A stretch of 64,000 nt of DNA, from positions 3,906,001 through 3,970,000 of the forward strand of contig NC_015177.1 of assembly GCF_000190735.1 (NCBI RefSeq). Reading direction: 5' to 3'. The position numbers and the translations under genes are program-made. The notes beneath the pieces were generated by a model. It saw nothing but the letters and a program-made list of their open reading frames with translations. It made no database searches and was not told the origin of the DNA. Below, in pieces: positions 25,405-34,452 of the stretch (within the stretch, counting starts at the first letter, position 1; each line of letters starts with the position of its first letter). This DNA comes from Pseudopedobacter saltans DSM 12145. Lineage in GTDB: Bacteria > Bacteroidota > Bacteroidia > Sphingobacteriales > Sphingobacteriaceae.

Positions 25405-26277
25405 ATGAAAGAGAAGAAAAGTCTTGTCGACGCAATTAAACAAAAGGGAAAAAACTTAGAGGCAGAAATGTCTTTTTTTGATCATCTTGAGATATTAAGA
25501 TGGCATTTACTCCGCTCGGCAGTCGCTATTATTATTTTTACTATCCTGTCCTTTGTTTTTTACGATTTTATTTTTGATACCATTATTATGGGGCCGAAGA
25601 AGCCAGATTTCTGGACCTATAGAATGATGTGTAAAATTGGTTCATATTTCGATATGGGGCCGGACTTTTGTATAAAGGAAATTCCAGGTAAAATTATCAA
25701 TACTGAATTGGCCGGACAGTTCACTCTGCAGCTCAATTCCTCATTGCTAACAGGTGTTGTCCTGGGCTTTCCATATTTGCTATGGGAGTTATGGAGATTT
25801 GTTAAACCTGCATTACATGATAATGAAAGACAATCGGCAAGTGGCTTTGTGCTTTATGCAACATTGTTGTTTATTCTGGGTATTGCCTTTGGTTACTTTT
25901 TGGTGGCGCCTTTGTCTGTCAATTTTCTCTCCAATTACACTGTATCTAACGTTATAGAAAATACAATAACTGTAGATTCCTATCTGTCAACAGTAGCAAC
26001 ATTGACATTGGGAACCGGCGTAGTTTTTGAGCTACCAATAATCATTTACATTTTATCAAAGCTTGGCATTATGACTCCTCAGTTTATGAGGGAGAAACGT
26101 CGTTATGCTATTGTTCTGATTCTAATAACAGCAGCAATCGTCACACCAACACCAGACATTTTAACAATGTTAACGGTTAGTTTTCCTTTGTTTATGCTGT
26201 ATGAATTGAGTATAGGAGTTTCGAAAAATGTACAGAAGAAAAAGGAAAAAGAAGAACAAGAGTTTTATTCTAACTAA
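25405..26277 (+). CDS. tatC: Twin-arginine translocase subunit TatC
   Basis: A 290-residue integral membrane protein that recognises twin-arginine signal peptides and, with TatA, exports folded proteins. The N-terminal family segment MSFFDHLEILRWHLLRS and the segment FVKPALHDNERQSASGF after the second transmembrane helix are typical, and six hydrophobic helices can be counted, the last near FPLFMLYELSI. Bacteroidota TatC carry a longer first periplasmic loop, as here (about residues 60-115). tatA is not in view. rpiB follows after 17 bases. Confidence 0.95.
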   Translation: MKEKKSLVDAIKQKGKNLEAEMSFFDHLEILRWHLLRSAVAIIIFTILSFVFYDFIFDTIIMGPKKPDFWTYRMMCKIGSYFDMGPDFCIKEIPGKIINTELAGQFTLQLNSSLLTGVVLGFPYLLWELWRFVKPALHDNERQSASGFVLYATLLFILGIAFGYFLVAPLSVNFLSNYTVSNVIENTITVDSYLSTVATLTLGTGVVFELPIIIYILSKLGIMTPQFMREKRRYAIVLILITAAIVTPTPDILTMLTVSFPLFMLYELSIGVSKNVQKKKEKEEQEFYSN

Positions 26278-26294
26278 TATTATATCTATATATC

Positions 26295-26744
26295 ATGGAA
26301 AAAATTAAAATAGCAATAGGGGCTGACCATGCAGGATTTGATTACAAGCAAATCCTTATCCCTTATTTGCAGGGTAAAGAAGAGATATCAGAGGTAAAGG
26401 ATTTTGGTACACATTCCAAAGATTCTGTAGACTATCCGGATTTTGCTCATCCGGTAGCTTCTGCAGTTGAAAACGGAGAATTTGATTTGGGAATATTAAT
26501 CTGTGGAAGTGCGAATGGTGTAGCAATAACGGCAAACAAACATCAGGGAATCAGAGCCGCAATTTGCTGGGAAAAACAATTGGCGGTTTTGGCGAAATCG
26601 CATAACAATGCAAATATTCTTTGTATACCAGAGCGTTTTATTTCTCAGGAAACAGCTATGGAGATAGTAGACGCTTTCCTCGAAACTCCCTTTGAAGGTG
26701 GAAGACATGCTAATAGGGTCGGAAAGATAGCTTGTAGCTGTTAA
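26295..26744 (+). CDS. rpiB: Ribose-5-phosphate isomerase B
   Basis: A 149-residue RpiB/LacAB-fold isomerase that interconverts ribose 5-phosphate and ribulose 5-phosphate. Visible motifs are IGADHAGFDYK at the start, YPDFAHPVA, and the phosphate-binding segment ILICGSANGVAITANK with the catalytic cysteine near residue 74. The length is normal. It probably shares a transcript with tatC and ends in a strong terminator. Confidence 0.95.
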   Translation: MEKIKIAIGADHAGFDYKQILIPYLQGKEEISEVKDFGTHSKDSVDYPDFAHPVASAVENGEFDLGILICGSANGVAITANKHQGIRAAICWEKQLAVLAKSHNNANILCIPERFISQETAMEIVDAFLETPFEGGRHANRVGKIACSC

Positions 26745-26764
26745 GCTTCGGTCTTATGGAAAAG

Positions 26765-26798
26765 AAAAAGGGCTGAAATTAATTTTTCAGCCCTTTTT
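26765..26798. terminator. Convergent terminator after rpiB
   Basis: Fourteen-base perfect arms (core GGGCTGAAA / TTTCAGCCC) with a 6-base loop and A/T tails on both sides. It serves rpiB on the plus strand and the zinc-ribbon gene on the minus strand. Confidence 0.88.
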
Positions 26799-26817
26799 TA
26801 TGCTTAAAGGAATACTA

Positions 26818-27567
26818 TTATCCTATGTGAGATTTTATATCTTCAGCCATCGTTTCATCAACTAAAATACGTCCGCAATGCTCACAAACAATGATTTTTT
26901 TACGTTGACGGATATCAGATTGTCTTTGAGGGGGGATTTTGTTAAAACATCCTGAACAAGAATCTCTTTCGATTGTAACCACAGCCAAACCGTTTTTGTA
27001 ATTTTTTCTCAAGCGGTTATAAGCAGTCAATAATCTTTCCTCAATTTTCTCGTTGTATTTTTCGGCGTCAGCTACAAGAACTTCTTCTTCTTTTTGAGTT
27101 TCAGATGTGATCGTCTCCAGCTCAACCTTTTTAGCAGCTAAATCACCTTTTCTTTCTTCAAGATTTTGAACAGCTTTTTCATAAATATCAGATTTTGTTC
27201 TTATCTCATATTCATGCTCTCTGATTTTCTTTTCGCAAACCTGAATTTCTAAACCTTGAATTTCAATTTCTTTTGAAAGAGCATCGAATTCGCGGTTGTT
27301 TTTAACGTTGTCTTGCTGACCTTCGTATTTCTTAATCAAAGCTTGTGAATCTTTGATCATATTTTTACGATTAACGATTGAATCTTCTAAATCATCCAAT
27401 TCGTTTTTGATTTTTTGTATACGAGTTTCAAGACCAGCAACTTCGTCTTCTAAATCAGCAACCTCCATAGGAAGTTCACCTCTTGTTTGGCGAATTCTGT
27501 CAATCTTTGTATGAATTGTTTGCAGTTCGTATAAAGCTTCAAGCTTTTGTTCTACGGTTTGTTCCAT
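26818..27567 (-). CDS. Coiled-coil protein with C4 zinc ribbon (COG1579 type)
   Basis: A 249-residue cytosolic protein with a long coiled coil over about residues 5-185 and a C-terminal zinc ribbon: CSGCFNKIPPQ and CEHCGRILVDE give two CxxC pairs near residues 202 and 225. This is the COG1579 family, thought to act on nucleic acids, but no reaction is established. Its start codon shares one base with the stop codon of the Nif3-like gene, a pairing found in many Bacteroidota and proteobacteria. Confidence 0.9.
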   Translation of the reverse strand: MEQTVEQKLEALYELQTIHTKIDRIRQTRGELPMEVADLEDEVAGLETRIQKIKNELDDLEDSIVNRKNMIKDSQALIKKYEGQQDNVKNNREFDALSKEIEIQGLEIQVCEKKIREHEYEIRTKSDIYEKAVQNLEERKGDLAAKKVELETITSETQKEEEVLVADAEKYNEKIEERLLTAYNRLRKNYKNGLAVVTIERDSCSGCFNKIPPQRQSDIRQRKKIIVCEHCGRILVDETMAEDIKSHIG

Positions 27568-28664
27568 TAGGACAAATATTTTATTGGGTTCGTATTCTGT
27601 ACAGTTAAACGGAGGGCAAAGTTAGGAAATTTTTTTTGAATTATTTCCAATAACAAATCTTGTGTAAATTGTTCACTTTCAAAATGTCCAATGTCTGCAA
27701 TGATTATTTTTCCGTTGGCATCAAAAAACTCATGATATTTAAAATCTGCAGATACAAAAATATCTGCACCAGAGCCAATTGCCTGTTTCAATAGAAAACT
27801 TCCGGCACCGCCACAAACCGCCACTTTCCGTATTTTTTTTCCTAATAGTGCAGTATGCCTGACTACGTCAGCTTTCATGTTTGATTTAATCAAATTTAAG
27901 ACATCGGTTTCATCCATTGGTTCAGTCAATTCTCCAATCATACCAGCTCCAACTTCCGAATAGGAGATGCTTAAAGCATATATGTCATAAGCAATCTCTT
28001 CGTAGGGATGGCTTTTGAACAGCGCACTTATAATTGCTTTTTCTAAAGCAGCAGGATATATGAATTCTACTCTTGTTTCATTCTCGGTATGGCGCTTATT
28101 CTTCTCGCCTACAAAAGGCTCTGCATTCTCATTTGCTTTAAAGTTCCCTTGTCCGTTTACTTCAAAACTGCATTCGCTATAATTTCCAATTTTTCCTGCT
28201 CCGGCTAGAAAGATAGCATCTTTCACCTGTTCTTTATGACTTTGTGGTACAAAGGTCACCAGTTTTTTTAATAAATTGTCTTTCGGCGCCAGGACCTGAG
28301 TATTTACCAAACCAAGTTTGTCGCAAATCCTTTTACTTACACCTACACTAACGTGATCTAAATTTGTGTGAATTGCATAAATGGAGATATCGTGTTTTAT
28401 AGCCTTGATAATCACTCTTTCTACATAATCTTTCCCATTTATCTTTTTCAATCCTTTAAAAACAATAGGATGATGGGCGATGATTAAGTCGATACCATTC
28501 GCAATCGCTTCGTCTACAACAGATTCTATACAATCCAAACAAATTAAAGCACTGGATATTTCTTTGTTAGGATCGCCAACAATAAGCCCCGCATTATCAT
28601 AAGATTCCTGATAAGACAGCGGAGCAATTTCTTCGAGATAATTTGTTAAATCTTTTATCCTCAT
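27567..28664 (-). CDS. Nif3-like dinuclear metal-centre protein
   Basis: A 365-residue member of the Nif3/YbgI/YqfO family, hexameric proteins with a two-metal site. Ligand segments visible are IAHHPIVFKGLKKI near residue 65, HTNLDHVSVG near 100, and DIGHFESEQF near 333. It is the long form, with an inserted domain (about residues 130-235) like that of YqfO. A GTP cyclohydrolase activity has been claimed for some members but is not settled. A TAnnTTTG box ends four bases before the ATG, so the transcript is predicted to be leaderless. Confidence 0.92.
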   Translation of the reverse strand: MRIKDLTNYLEEIAPLSYQESYDNAGLIVGDPNKEISSALICLDCIESVVDEAIANGIDLIIAHHPIVFKGLKKINGKDYVERVIIKAIKHDISIYAIHTNLDHVSVGVSKRICDKLGLVNTQVLAPKDNLLKKLVTFVPQSHKEQVKDAIFLAGAGKIGNYSECSFEVNGQGNFKANENAEPFVGEKNKRHTENETRVEFIYPAALEKAIISALFKSHPYEEIAYDIYALSISYSEVGAGMIGELTEPMDETDVLNLIKSNMKADVVRHTALLGKKIRKVAVCGGAGSFLLKQAIGSGADIFVSADFKYHEFFDANGKIIIADIGHFESEQFTQDLLLEIIQKKFPNFALRLTVQNTNPIKYLS

Positions 28665-28668
28665 TTAA

Positions 28669-28676
28669 CAAAAATA
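28669..28676 (-). promoter_or_regulatory. -7 promoter box of the nif3-like gene, leaderless arrangement
   Basis: TATTTTTG on the minus strand followed by four bases (TTAA) and the ATG at 28664. This is the same box and spacing as at hisS and lutB. Confidence 0.5.
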
Positions 28677-28698
28677 CGGAAAGCTTTTGGGATAAGTA

Positions 28699-29049
28699 TT
28701 AAAGAGATATGAATCTGGCGCTCTCCAATGCCATTTTATAATTGTATTCGTTTGCAATGCTTTTATAGTTTATCAGGTCTACAATTGTTCCGATAAAGCA
28801 AAGCCCTACAGTTAGAAAATACAGAATCCCCAATCCAATCTGATTGGTTAAGAAGCGCTGTATTCCGGAAGCACCAAAGAAACCTAAAAGAGTAAACAAT
28901 AAAATATGTTGAGGATCCCTCCTTTTTCCATTATAAACAACGGAAAAGCCTTTTCTCTGTTCTTCCGTCATGTCTTTTGTGATTTCTCTTAAGAAAACCA
29001 ATTCCTGATCGGTTACATTTGCCAGGTAGAAAAAATTATCGTTTATCAT
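28699..29049 (-). CDS. TM2 domain-containing membrane protein
   Basis: A 116-residue small membrane protein. The TM2 domain is a pair of hydrophobic helices with a short turn (ILLFTLLGFFGASGIQRFLTN and GILYFLTVGLCFIGTIVDLIN), with the usual G-IQRFYL-like turn and DLI end. The soluble N-terminus of about 50 residues is charged. The function is unknown in bacteria. It follows the DUF2752 gene after 3 bases on the same strand. Confidence 0.85.
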   Translation of the reverse strand: MINDNFFYLANVTDQELVFLREITKDMTEEQRKGFSVVYNGKRRDPQHILLFTLLGFFGASGIQRFLTNQIGLGILYFLTVGLCFIGTIVDLINYKSIANEYNYKMALESARFISL

Positions 29050-29052
29050 AAC

Positions 29053-29331
29053 CTAAATTTTATTAATGAATGTTTTTCTGGTTAGACTATAAATCCGGTA
29101 TGTTATTACAAAAAATGCGAAAAAACCTAAAGGATGAAATTGGAAAGACTTATTAAACTCGCCATGCATAAAAAAATGTATGGAGCGCCCGAGGCCACAA
29201 CCCGGGCAAAAGCTAAATCCCAGCCTATTTAGAGGGCATAAAGACTCGTGTTGTTGCGAAGCATCCAGAAAATATAGAAGTACCAGCGCTACCGAAAAGA
29301 AAATAAGTTCCAGAGGTATCTTTTTGTTCAT
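29053..29331 (-). CDS. DUF2752 membrane protein
   Basis: A 92-residue membrane protein of the DUF2752 type. It shows the family cysteine motif FSFCPGCGLGRSIHFF between hydrophobic stretches and an ending helix (FFAFFVITYRIYSL). The CPxCGLGRS motif may bind a metal or form a disulfide. Function unknown. It overlaps the preceding DUF4199-type gene by 1 base; together with the TM2 gene these three form a small membrane-protein operon often seen in Bacteroidota. Confidence 0.83.
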   Translation of the reverse strand: MNKKIPLELIFFSVALVLLYFLDASQQHESLCPLNRLGFSFCPGCGLGRSIHFFMHGEFNKSFQFHPLGFFAFFVITYRIYSLTRKTFINKI

Positions 29332-29729
29332 TAAAGATGTTTAGGTGTTGTCATTAACAAAAGTGAACTCGCTAAATTGGCAATGATTCCAATAATTAAG
29401 CCCCCAAATATGCGTTGCATATAATCTGTAGTATTCAACTCCGAAAATTTTGTGAGATATAAAAAGCTTATAGCTCCGCTTATAACAGCTCCAATTACCA
29501 ATATTTTAAAGCCTTCTACAAGACATTCAAAAAATGATATCAAATGGCCATGTTCATGCCTAAAAGCTCTGATTCCAAAATACAGTCCGATAAAAGGGAT
29601 AGGAATAGAAGTCAATTCTATCCAGCTGTTTTTATAATAATCAGGCGTAAAACCCAATAAGTGCATAACCAAAATCCATAAGCCAGAAAGCAACGCTAAT
29701 AAAAGCCCGTATTTCAATGCATTTTTCAT
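29331..29729 (-). CDS. DUF4199-like integral membrane protein
   Basis: A 132-residue protein with four predicted membrane helices (starting YGLLLALLSGLWILVMHLL, IPFIGLYFGIRAF, ILVIGAVISGAISFLYL, and a last helix near IIGIIANLASSLLLM). The pattern and neighbourhood fit DUF4199, a Bacteroidota-restricted family without known function. First gene of the small membrane-protein set. Confidence 0.75.
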   Translation of the reverse strand: MKNALKYGLLLALLSGLWILVMHLLGFTPDYYKNSWIELTSIPIPFIGLYFGIRAFRHEHGHLISFFECLVEGFKILVIGAVISGAISFLYLTKFSELNTTDYMQRIFGGLIIGIIANLASSLLLMTTPKHL

Positions 29730-29880
29730 ATTTTATTGTTTTAGTTAGATTGTTTTATTCAAAAATAGTTACACAATTAATGCCATAAATAATGGTTTAG
29801 CAGTTCATTCATCATCGATTGCCCTTCTGCAATAAAGTGCAAAAAGCTGAGTTATTTAGACATCCGAACTTCGGTCTTTC

Positions 29881-29893
29881 AGACTTTAAGTCT
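29881..29893. promoter_or_regulatory. Palindrome in the mfd promoter
   Basis: AGACTTTAAGTCT is a perfect dyad around a central T. It ends 8 bases before the mfd -7 box, where RNA polymerase would contact the spacer. A repressor site is possible, but no protein is known. Confidence 0.35.
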
Positions 29894-29901
29894 TTTATAA
29901 C

Positions 29902-29909
29902 TATATTTG
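29902..29909 (+). promoter_or_regulatory. -7 promoter box of mfd
   Basis: TATATTTG, a perfect match to TAnnTTTG, 16 bases before the GTG start codon of mfd. Confidence 0.55.
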
Positions 29910-29925
29910 TAATAAGGATTTTATC

Positions 29926-32900
29926 GTGAATATTAAAGATATCTTAAATAGCTATAAGGAAGATGTGCGGGTTGGCGAACTTATAAAAGAGTTAAATCTT
30001 CCGAAATCTAGAATACATTTAAAAGGACTTATAGGATCTCAAGACGCCTTTGTTGCTGCTACAAGTTATTTTCTAAATCATAGAAGCGTAGTTTTTGTAC
30101 TTCCGGACAGAGAGGAAGCTAATTTCTTTTTATCAGACCTGGAAAATCTCACAGAAAAGGAAATATTGCTTTTTCCGTCATCGTATAGGAAATCTGCCGA
30201 TTTTACGCAGGTAGACTCTTCCAATGTATTATTGCGGGCAGAGGTGCTTAACGAACTAAGTCATGCTACCGAATATGGAAAACTTATAGTAACTTATCCG
30301 GAAGCTGTAGCAGAAAAGGTAATCGACAGATCTGCTTTAGAGAAAAATACTCTGGAAATAACCATCAATAATAAGTTAAGCATAGACTTTATTAACGAGT
30401 TCCTGATTGAATATGATTTCGAGCGTACAGATTTTGTATACGAACCGGGACAGTTTTCTATTAGAGGAGGTATAGTTGATATATTTTCTTTTTCTAACGA
30501 ATTGCCTTACCGGATAGAGTTCTTCGGAGACCATATAGAATCTATCCGAACTTTCGAGATAGAAAGCCAGCTTTCAGTAGAACAGGTAAAGACAGTTACT
30601 GTAGTTCCAAACGTACAGTCCAAATTTTTAACAGAAAGTAATATCTCGCTACTTGAATTTATAGATCAGGATTCTGTAATCTGGTTTAAAGATATTCAGT
30701 TCTCGATGGATATCGTTAAATCTGGGTATAAAAAAGCTACTGAACTTTGGCGAGCGTTGTCTGTTGCAGATAAAGAGAAAAATCCGGAATGGATAGATCC
30801 TAAATATGCCTTTGTAGACGAAAAGCTCTTTTCAGATCAGCTGAGAGACTTTCAGGTTGTCGAGTTCGGGAAGCAATTCTTTTATTCCGAAACCAAAAGT
30901 ATTACGTTTGATTCCAAACCACAGCCTTCATTCAATAAAGACTTTAATCTGCTTGTACATAACCTGAAAGAGAATGAAAAGGCAGGTGTAAAGAATTATA
31001 TCCTTACAGATTCCGGAAAACAGCAAGAGCGCATTTTTTCTATCCTGGGCGATATAGATAGAGATTTGAGATTTGTGCCTTTACATGTTTCTATCAGAGA
31101 AGGATTTATCGATTACGAACAAAAGATAGCATGTTATACAGATCACCAGATTTTCGATCGGTATTATAAATATAAACTTCGCCGTGGTTATACCAAATCT
31201 CAGGCGATAACACTAAAAGAGCTTAGGGATTTAAAACCAGGTGATTTTATCACACATATAGATCATGGTGTAGGGAAATATGGAGGGCTCGAGAAAGTGG
31301 AGGTAAATGGCAAAGAGCAGGAAATGATCCGTCTGATTTATGCAGATAACGATTTACTATATGTCAACATCAACTCATTAAACCGAATTTCCAAATACTC
31401 AGGTAAAGATGGCCATACTCCGAAGATGAATAAGCTCGGAACAGAGGCTTGGGACAAGTTGAAGAAAACGACAAAAAAAAAAGTTAAAGACATTGCCCGT
31501 GATCTGATTAAGCTTTATGCCGTACGTAAATCTCAGGTCGGATTTGCTTTCTCGCCCGATACCTATCTTCAAAATGAATTAGAAGCATCCTTTATTTACG
31601 AAGACACCCCAGACCAGGAAAAAGCAACAGCCGATGTGAAAAAAGATATGGAGTCAGAACATCCCATGGACAGGCTGGTTTGTGGAGATGTTGGATTTGG
31701 TAAAACAGAAGTTGCAATAAGGGCTGCTTTTAAGGCGGCAACGGAGGGTAAGCAGGTGGCCATTTTGGTGCCTACAACCATTTTGGCTATGCAACATTAT
31801 AAAACGTTTTCAGAGCGTTTGAAAGACTTTCCTGTGCGGATAGATTATATTAATAGGTTTAAGACAACCAAGCAGGTTAAAGGTACATTAGAAGCGTTAA
31901 AAGAGGGCAAAGTAGAAATACTGATAGGTACACATCGGCTGGTAGCGAAAGATGTTAAGTTTAAAGATCTGGGTTTATTGATCATAGATGAAGAGCAGAA
32001 ATTTGGAGTAAGCGTAAAAGAGAAATTAAAACAGTTTCGCGCAAATGTAGATACGCTGACGCTTACTGCAACACCAATTCCAAGAACTTTGCATTTCTCA
32101 CTAATGGGAGCGAGGGACTTATCTATTATCCAAACGCCTCCGCCAAACAGGCAACCAGTGGATACAGAACTTCACGTATTCAATGAAAAACTGATAAAAG
32201 AAGCGGTAGAATTTGAACTGGATAGAGAAGGGCAGGTTTTCTTCATACACAATCGTGTAGCAGATTTAAGACAATTAGGGGGCTTGATTCAGAAATTGGT
32301 GCCTAAAGCCAGAATAGCTATTGCCCATGGCCAATTGGAAGGAGATAAACTGGAAGATATCATGCTTGATTTTATAGAAGGAAAGTATGATGTTCTGGTG
32401 GCAACTACAATTATAGAAGCAGGCTTGGATGTGCCAAATGCCAATACAATTCTTATCAATCATGCCCATATGTTTGGTTTAAGTGATTTGCATCAAATGA
32501 GAGGGCGTGTGGGGCGTTCCAATAAAAAAGCATTTTGCTACTTATTGAGCCCTCCTTTATCTACGCTTACACCGGAGGCGAGAAAGCGTTTAAGTGCGAT
32601 AGAAGAGTTTTCTGATTTGGGCAGTGGATTTAATGTAGCGATGCGAGATCTGGATATCAGAGGTAGCGGAAATTTGTTGGGAGCAGAACAAAGTGGATTT
32701 ATTGCAGAAATAGGTTTCGATATGTACCATAAAATCTTAGACGAAGCAATTCAGGAGCTGAAAGACGAAGAATTTAAAGGACTATTTGCAGACGAAAAAC
32801 CAAGACCATTTGTGAGTGCTACGCAGATCGAAACTGATATGGAATTATTAATTCCGGACGAATATGTTACCAATATTCAAGAACGTTATAATTTATATAC

Positions 32901-33276
32901 CGAGCTGTCTAAGATTGAGAATAAGGAAGCTTTAACCACTTTTGCTCAAAAGCTGGAAGACCGATTTGGTGCTTTACCAAAGCAGGTTTGGGATTTGTTA
33001 AGAACAGTCGAATTGCAGTGGTTGGGTAAAGATATTGGACTTGAAAAAATAAGCTGGAAAAAATCTGTCTTAAGAGGGTATTTTGTCTCCGATAAACAGT
33101 CTAAATATTTCGAGTCGGAGTTATTTGGTAATATTTTGCAATACGCGCAATATAATTCAAGAAAAGTAAATCTTAAAGAAGTAAAAAATAGTTTAAGAAT
33201 TGCCGTCGAGGATGTGAAAAATATTGAGGAAGCTATTTTTGTTTTAGAGCAGATGAAAAATCCTGTTGTGATATAA
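29926..33276 (+). CDS. mfd: Transcription-repair coupling factor Mfd
   Basis: A 1116-residue translocase that removes stalled RNA polymerase from DNA lesions and recruits UvrA. In order: UvrB-homology region (to about 330, with YEPGQFSIRGGIVDIFSF), CarD-like polymerase-interacting domain (about 435-505, LKPGDFITHIDHGVGKYGG), helicase domain 1 with Walker A GDVGFGKTEVA and the DEEQ box IIDEEQKFGV, helicase domain 2 with the Q-R segment HQMRGRVGRSNKK, and the C-terminal TRCF domain. It starts with GTG. Complete and apparently monocistronic. Confidence 0.97.
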   Translation: MNIKDILNSYKEDVRVGELIKELNLPKSRIHLKGLIGSQDAFVAATSYFLNHRSVVFVLPDREEANFFLSDLENLTEKEILLFPSSYRKSADFTQVDSSNVLLRAEVLNELSHATEYGKLIVTYPEAVAEKVIDRSALEKNTLEITINNKLSIDFINEFLIEYDFERTDFVYEPGQFSIRGGIVDIFSFSNELPYRIEFFGDHIESIRTFEIESQLSVEQVKTVTVVPNVQSKFLTESNISLLEFIDQDSVIWFKDIQFSMDIVKSGYKKATELWRALSVADKEKNPEWIDPKYAFVDEKLFSDQLRDFQVVEFGKQFFYSETKSITFDSKPQPSFNKDFNLLVHNLKENEKAGVKNYILTDSGKQQERIFSILGDIDRDLRFVPLHVSIREGFIDYEQKIACYTDHQIFDRYYKYKLRRGYTKSQAITLKELRDLKPGDFITHIDHGVGKYGGLEKVEVNGKEQEMIRLIYADNDLLYVNINSLNRISKYSGKDGHTPKMNKLGTEAWDKLKKTTKKKVKDIARDLIKLYAVRKSQVGFAFSPDTYLQNELEASFIYEDTPDQEKATADVKKDMESEHPMDRLVCGDVGFGKTEVAIRAAFKAATEGKQVAILVPTTILAMQHYKTFSERLKDFPVRIDYINRFKTTKQVKGTLEALKEGKVEILIGTHRLVAKDVKFKDLGLLIIDEEQKFGVSVKEKLKQFRANVDTLTLTATPIPRTLHFSLMGARDLSIIQTPPPNRQPVDTELHVFNEKLIKEAVEFELDREGQVFFIHNRVADLRQLGGLIQKLVPKARIAIAHGQLEGDKLEDIMLDFIEGKYDVLVATTIIEAGLDVPNANTILINHAHMFGLSDLHQMRGRVGRSNKKAFCYLLSPPLSTLTPEARKRLSAIEEFSDLGSGFNVAMRDLDIRGSGNLLGAEQSGFIAEIGFDMYHKILDEAIQELKDEEFKGLFADEKPRPFVSATQIETDMELLIPDEYVTNIQERYNLYTELSKIENKEALTTFAQKLEDRFGALPKQVWDLLRTVELQWLGKDIGLEKISWKKSVLRGYFVSDKQSKYFESELFGNILQYAQYNSRKVNLKEVKNSLRIAVEDVKNIEEAIFVLEQMKNPVVI

Positions 33277-33309
33277 AAAAAGCCGCTAAAATCCCTTTAG
33301 CGGCTTTTT
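33277..33309. terminator. Convergent terminator after mfd
   Basis: Fourteen-base perfect arms (core AGCCGCTAAA / TTTAGCGGCT) around a 5-base loop, with A and T tails, overlapping the end of mfd and serving the gene on the other strand too. Confidence 0.88.
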
Positions 33310-33321
33310 ATGAGTTCTTGT

Positions 33322-34224
33322 TTATTTCAGGGAGAAAGTACCTCTTCCTAAAGTCCCCCCGTCGGCATAAAGTATTACGGTATAGGTTCCGCTTTCAAAA
33401 GCAGCTCTGTTGGCCCAATCTATAACATAAGATCTGGCTTCACCGTTGTATTCTACGGCAGTTTTATAAGTGTATTGATACTCCTGGTTGTTAGCAGCGA
33501 ACATTCCACCCTCACCAATAATTAAATTCCCTGCTGGATCCATAACGCGCATATAAACATCATGCATACCTTTAAAAGCCAAAGGATTTGGGTTAATAGT
33601 AAATGCAACTTTTATCTTTTGTGCGGTGCTTGCTTTACTAACCTGCGTTTCTTTGCCGTTAGAGCGAACTCTGAAAGTGCCAATCTCTACCGAGCTGGTT
33701 TTAAGCGCAGCTCCTTCTTTAACTTTGGTAGAAAGAGAATCATTTGTTTTAGATAAATTTTCTGCAACACGATTTACATTAGATATGGTCGCCTTCAAGC
33801 TGTCCCTTTCCGTAGTTAATGATGCATTTTTTTGCTGTAGGACCTCAATATCATCAGTGTATTTTGTAACAAAATATCTAAGCTGTTTAATATCCTCCTT
33901 TGCTTTTTTTAATTCACCCGTTGTGAGCTGCCCCTTATTTAATGCGATTCTGAGCTGTGCAATTTTAGCTTTCAATTCCTCGTCCTTGGCTTTTAAATCA
34001 TCTGATAACTGAGACGTTGTTGTTGAAGCTTGTTCAAGTTCGGTTTCTAATTTTTCTAGTTCAGCCTGTAAAGCAGTCCTCTCATCGCTGACAGTTACAA
34101 TTCTTTTATCCGACTTGTTTTTTTGAAAGAAAAGATAGGCGTTTGTACCTAATAAAGCTACTATCACTGCTATTAAGAAGTAAATTTTATTGGTATCTTT
34201 CTTTTTTTGTTCCTGATTTTCCAT
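33322..34224 (-). CDS. Membrane-anchored coiled-coil protein of unknown function
   Basis: A 300-residue protein with a short charged N-terminus, one transmembrane helix (IYFLIAVIVALLGTNAYLFF, about 14-33), a long coiled coil (about 40-175, heptad-like Leu/Glu/Lys repeats) and a C-terminal beta-rich domain of about 110 residues with motifs such as INPNPLAFKGMHDVYMRVMD. The C-terminal part should be periplasmic. I do not recognise a named family; similar proteins are common in Sphingobacteriaceae. It is convergent with mfd and divergent from the GHL10 gene. Confidence 0.78.
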   Translation of the reverse strand: MENQEQKKKDTNKIYFLIAVIVALLGTNAYLFFQKNKSDKRIVTVSDERTALQAELEKLETELEQASTTTSQLSDDLKAKDEELKAKIAQLRIALNKGQLTTGELKKAKEDIKQLRYFVTKYTDDIEVLQQKNASLTTERDSLKATISNVNRVAENLSKTNDSLSTKVKEGAALKTSSVEIGTFRVRSNGKETQVSKASTAQKIKVAFTINPNPLAFKGMHDVYMRVMDPAGNLIIGEGGMFAANNQEYQYTYKTAVEYNGEARSYVIDWANRAAFESGTYTVILYADGGTLGRGTFSLK

Positions 34225-34452
34225 TTTATATTCTGTAAGAGAGTATATGTATGTTTAGATTTTTTATGACATTTTTATTAGCAAATATTATTCCATATCT
34301 GTAAAAAGTGTGTTTTCTTATTCGAAATTATAAAAATAAGTTAGAACGCAAATGAATTAACGCATTTTGTTGTCCTTAAATTGTGACACACTTTGTTTTA
34401 TTTTTTAACGTTCATTGTTTCATTATCTTTACACGATTTTAAAAGTTTATAA

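Noticed and set aside
34305-34394. Distant inverted repeat AAAGTGTG / CACACTTT before the GHL10 gene
   Set aside because: Only 8 bases with a 74-base spacer in AT-rich DNA, expected by chance and without a clear role.
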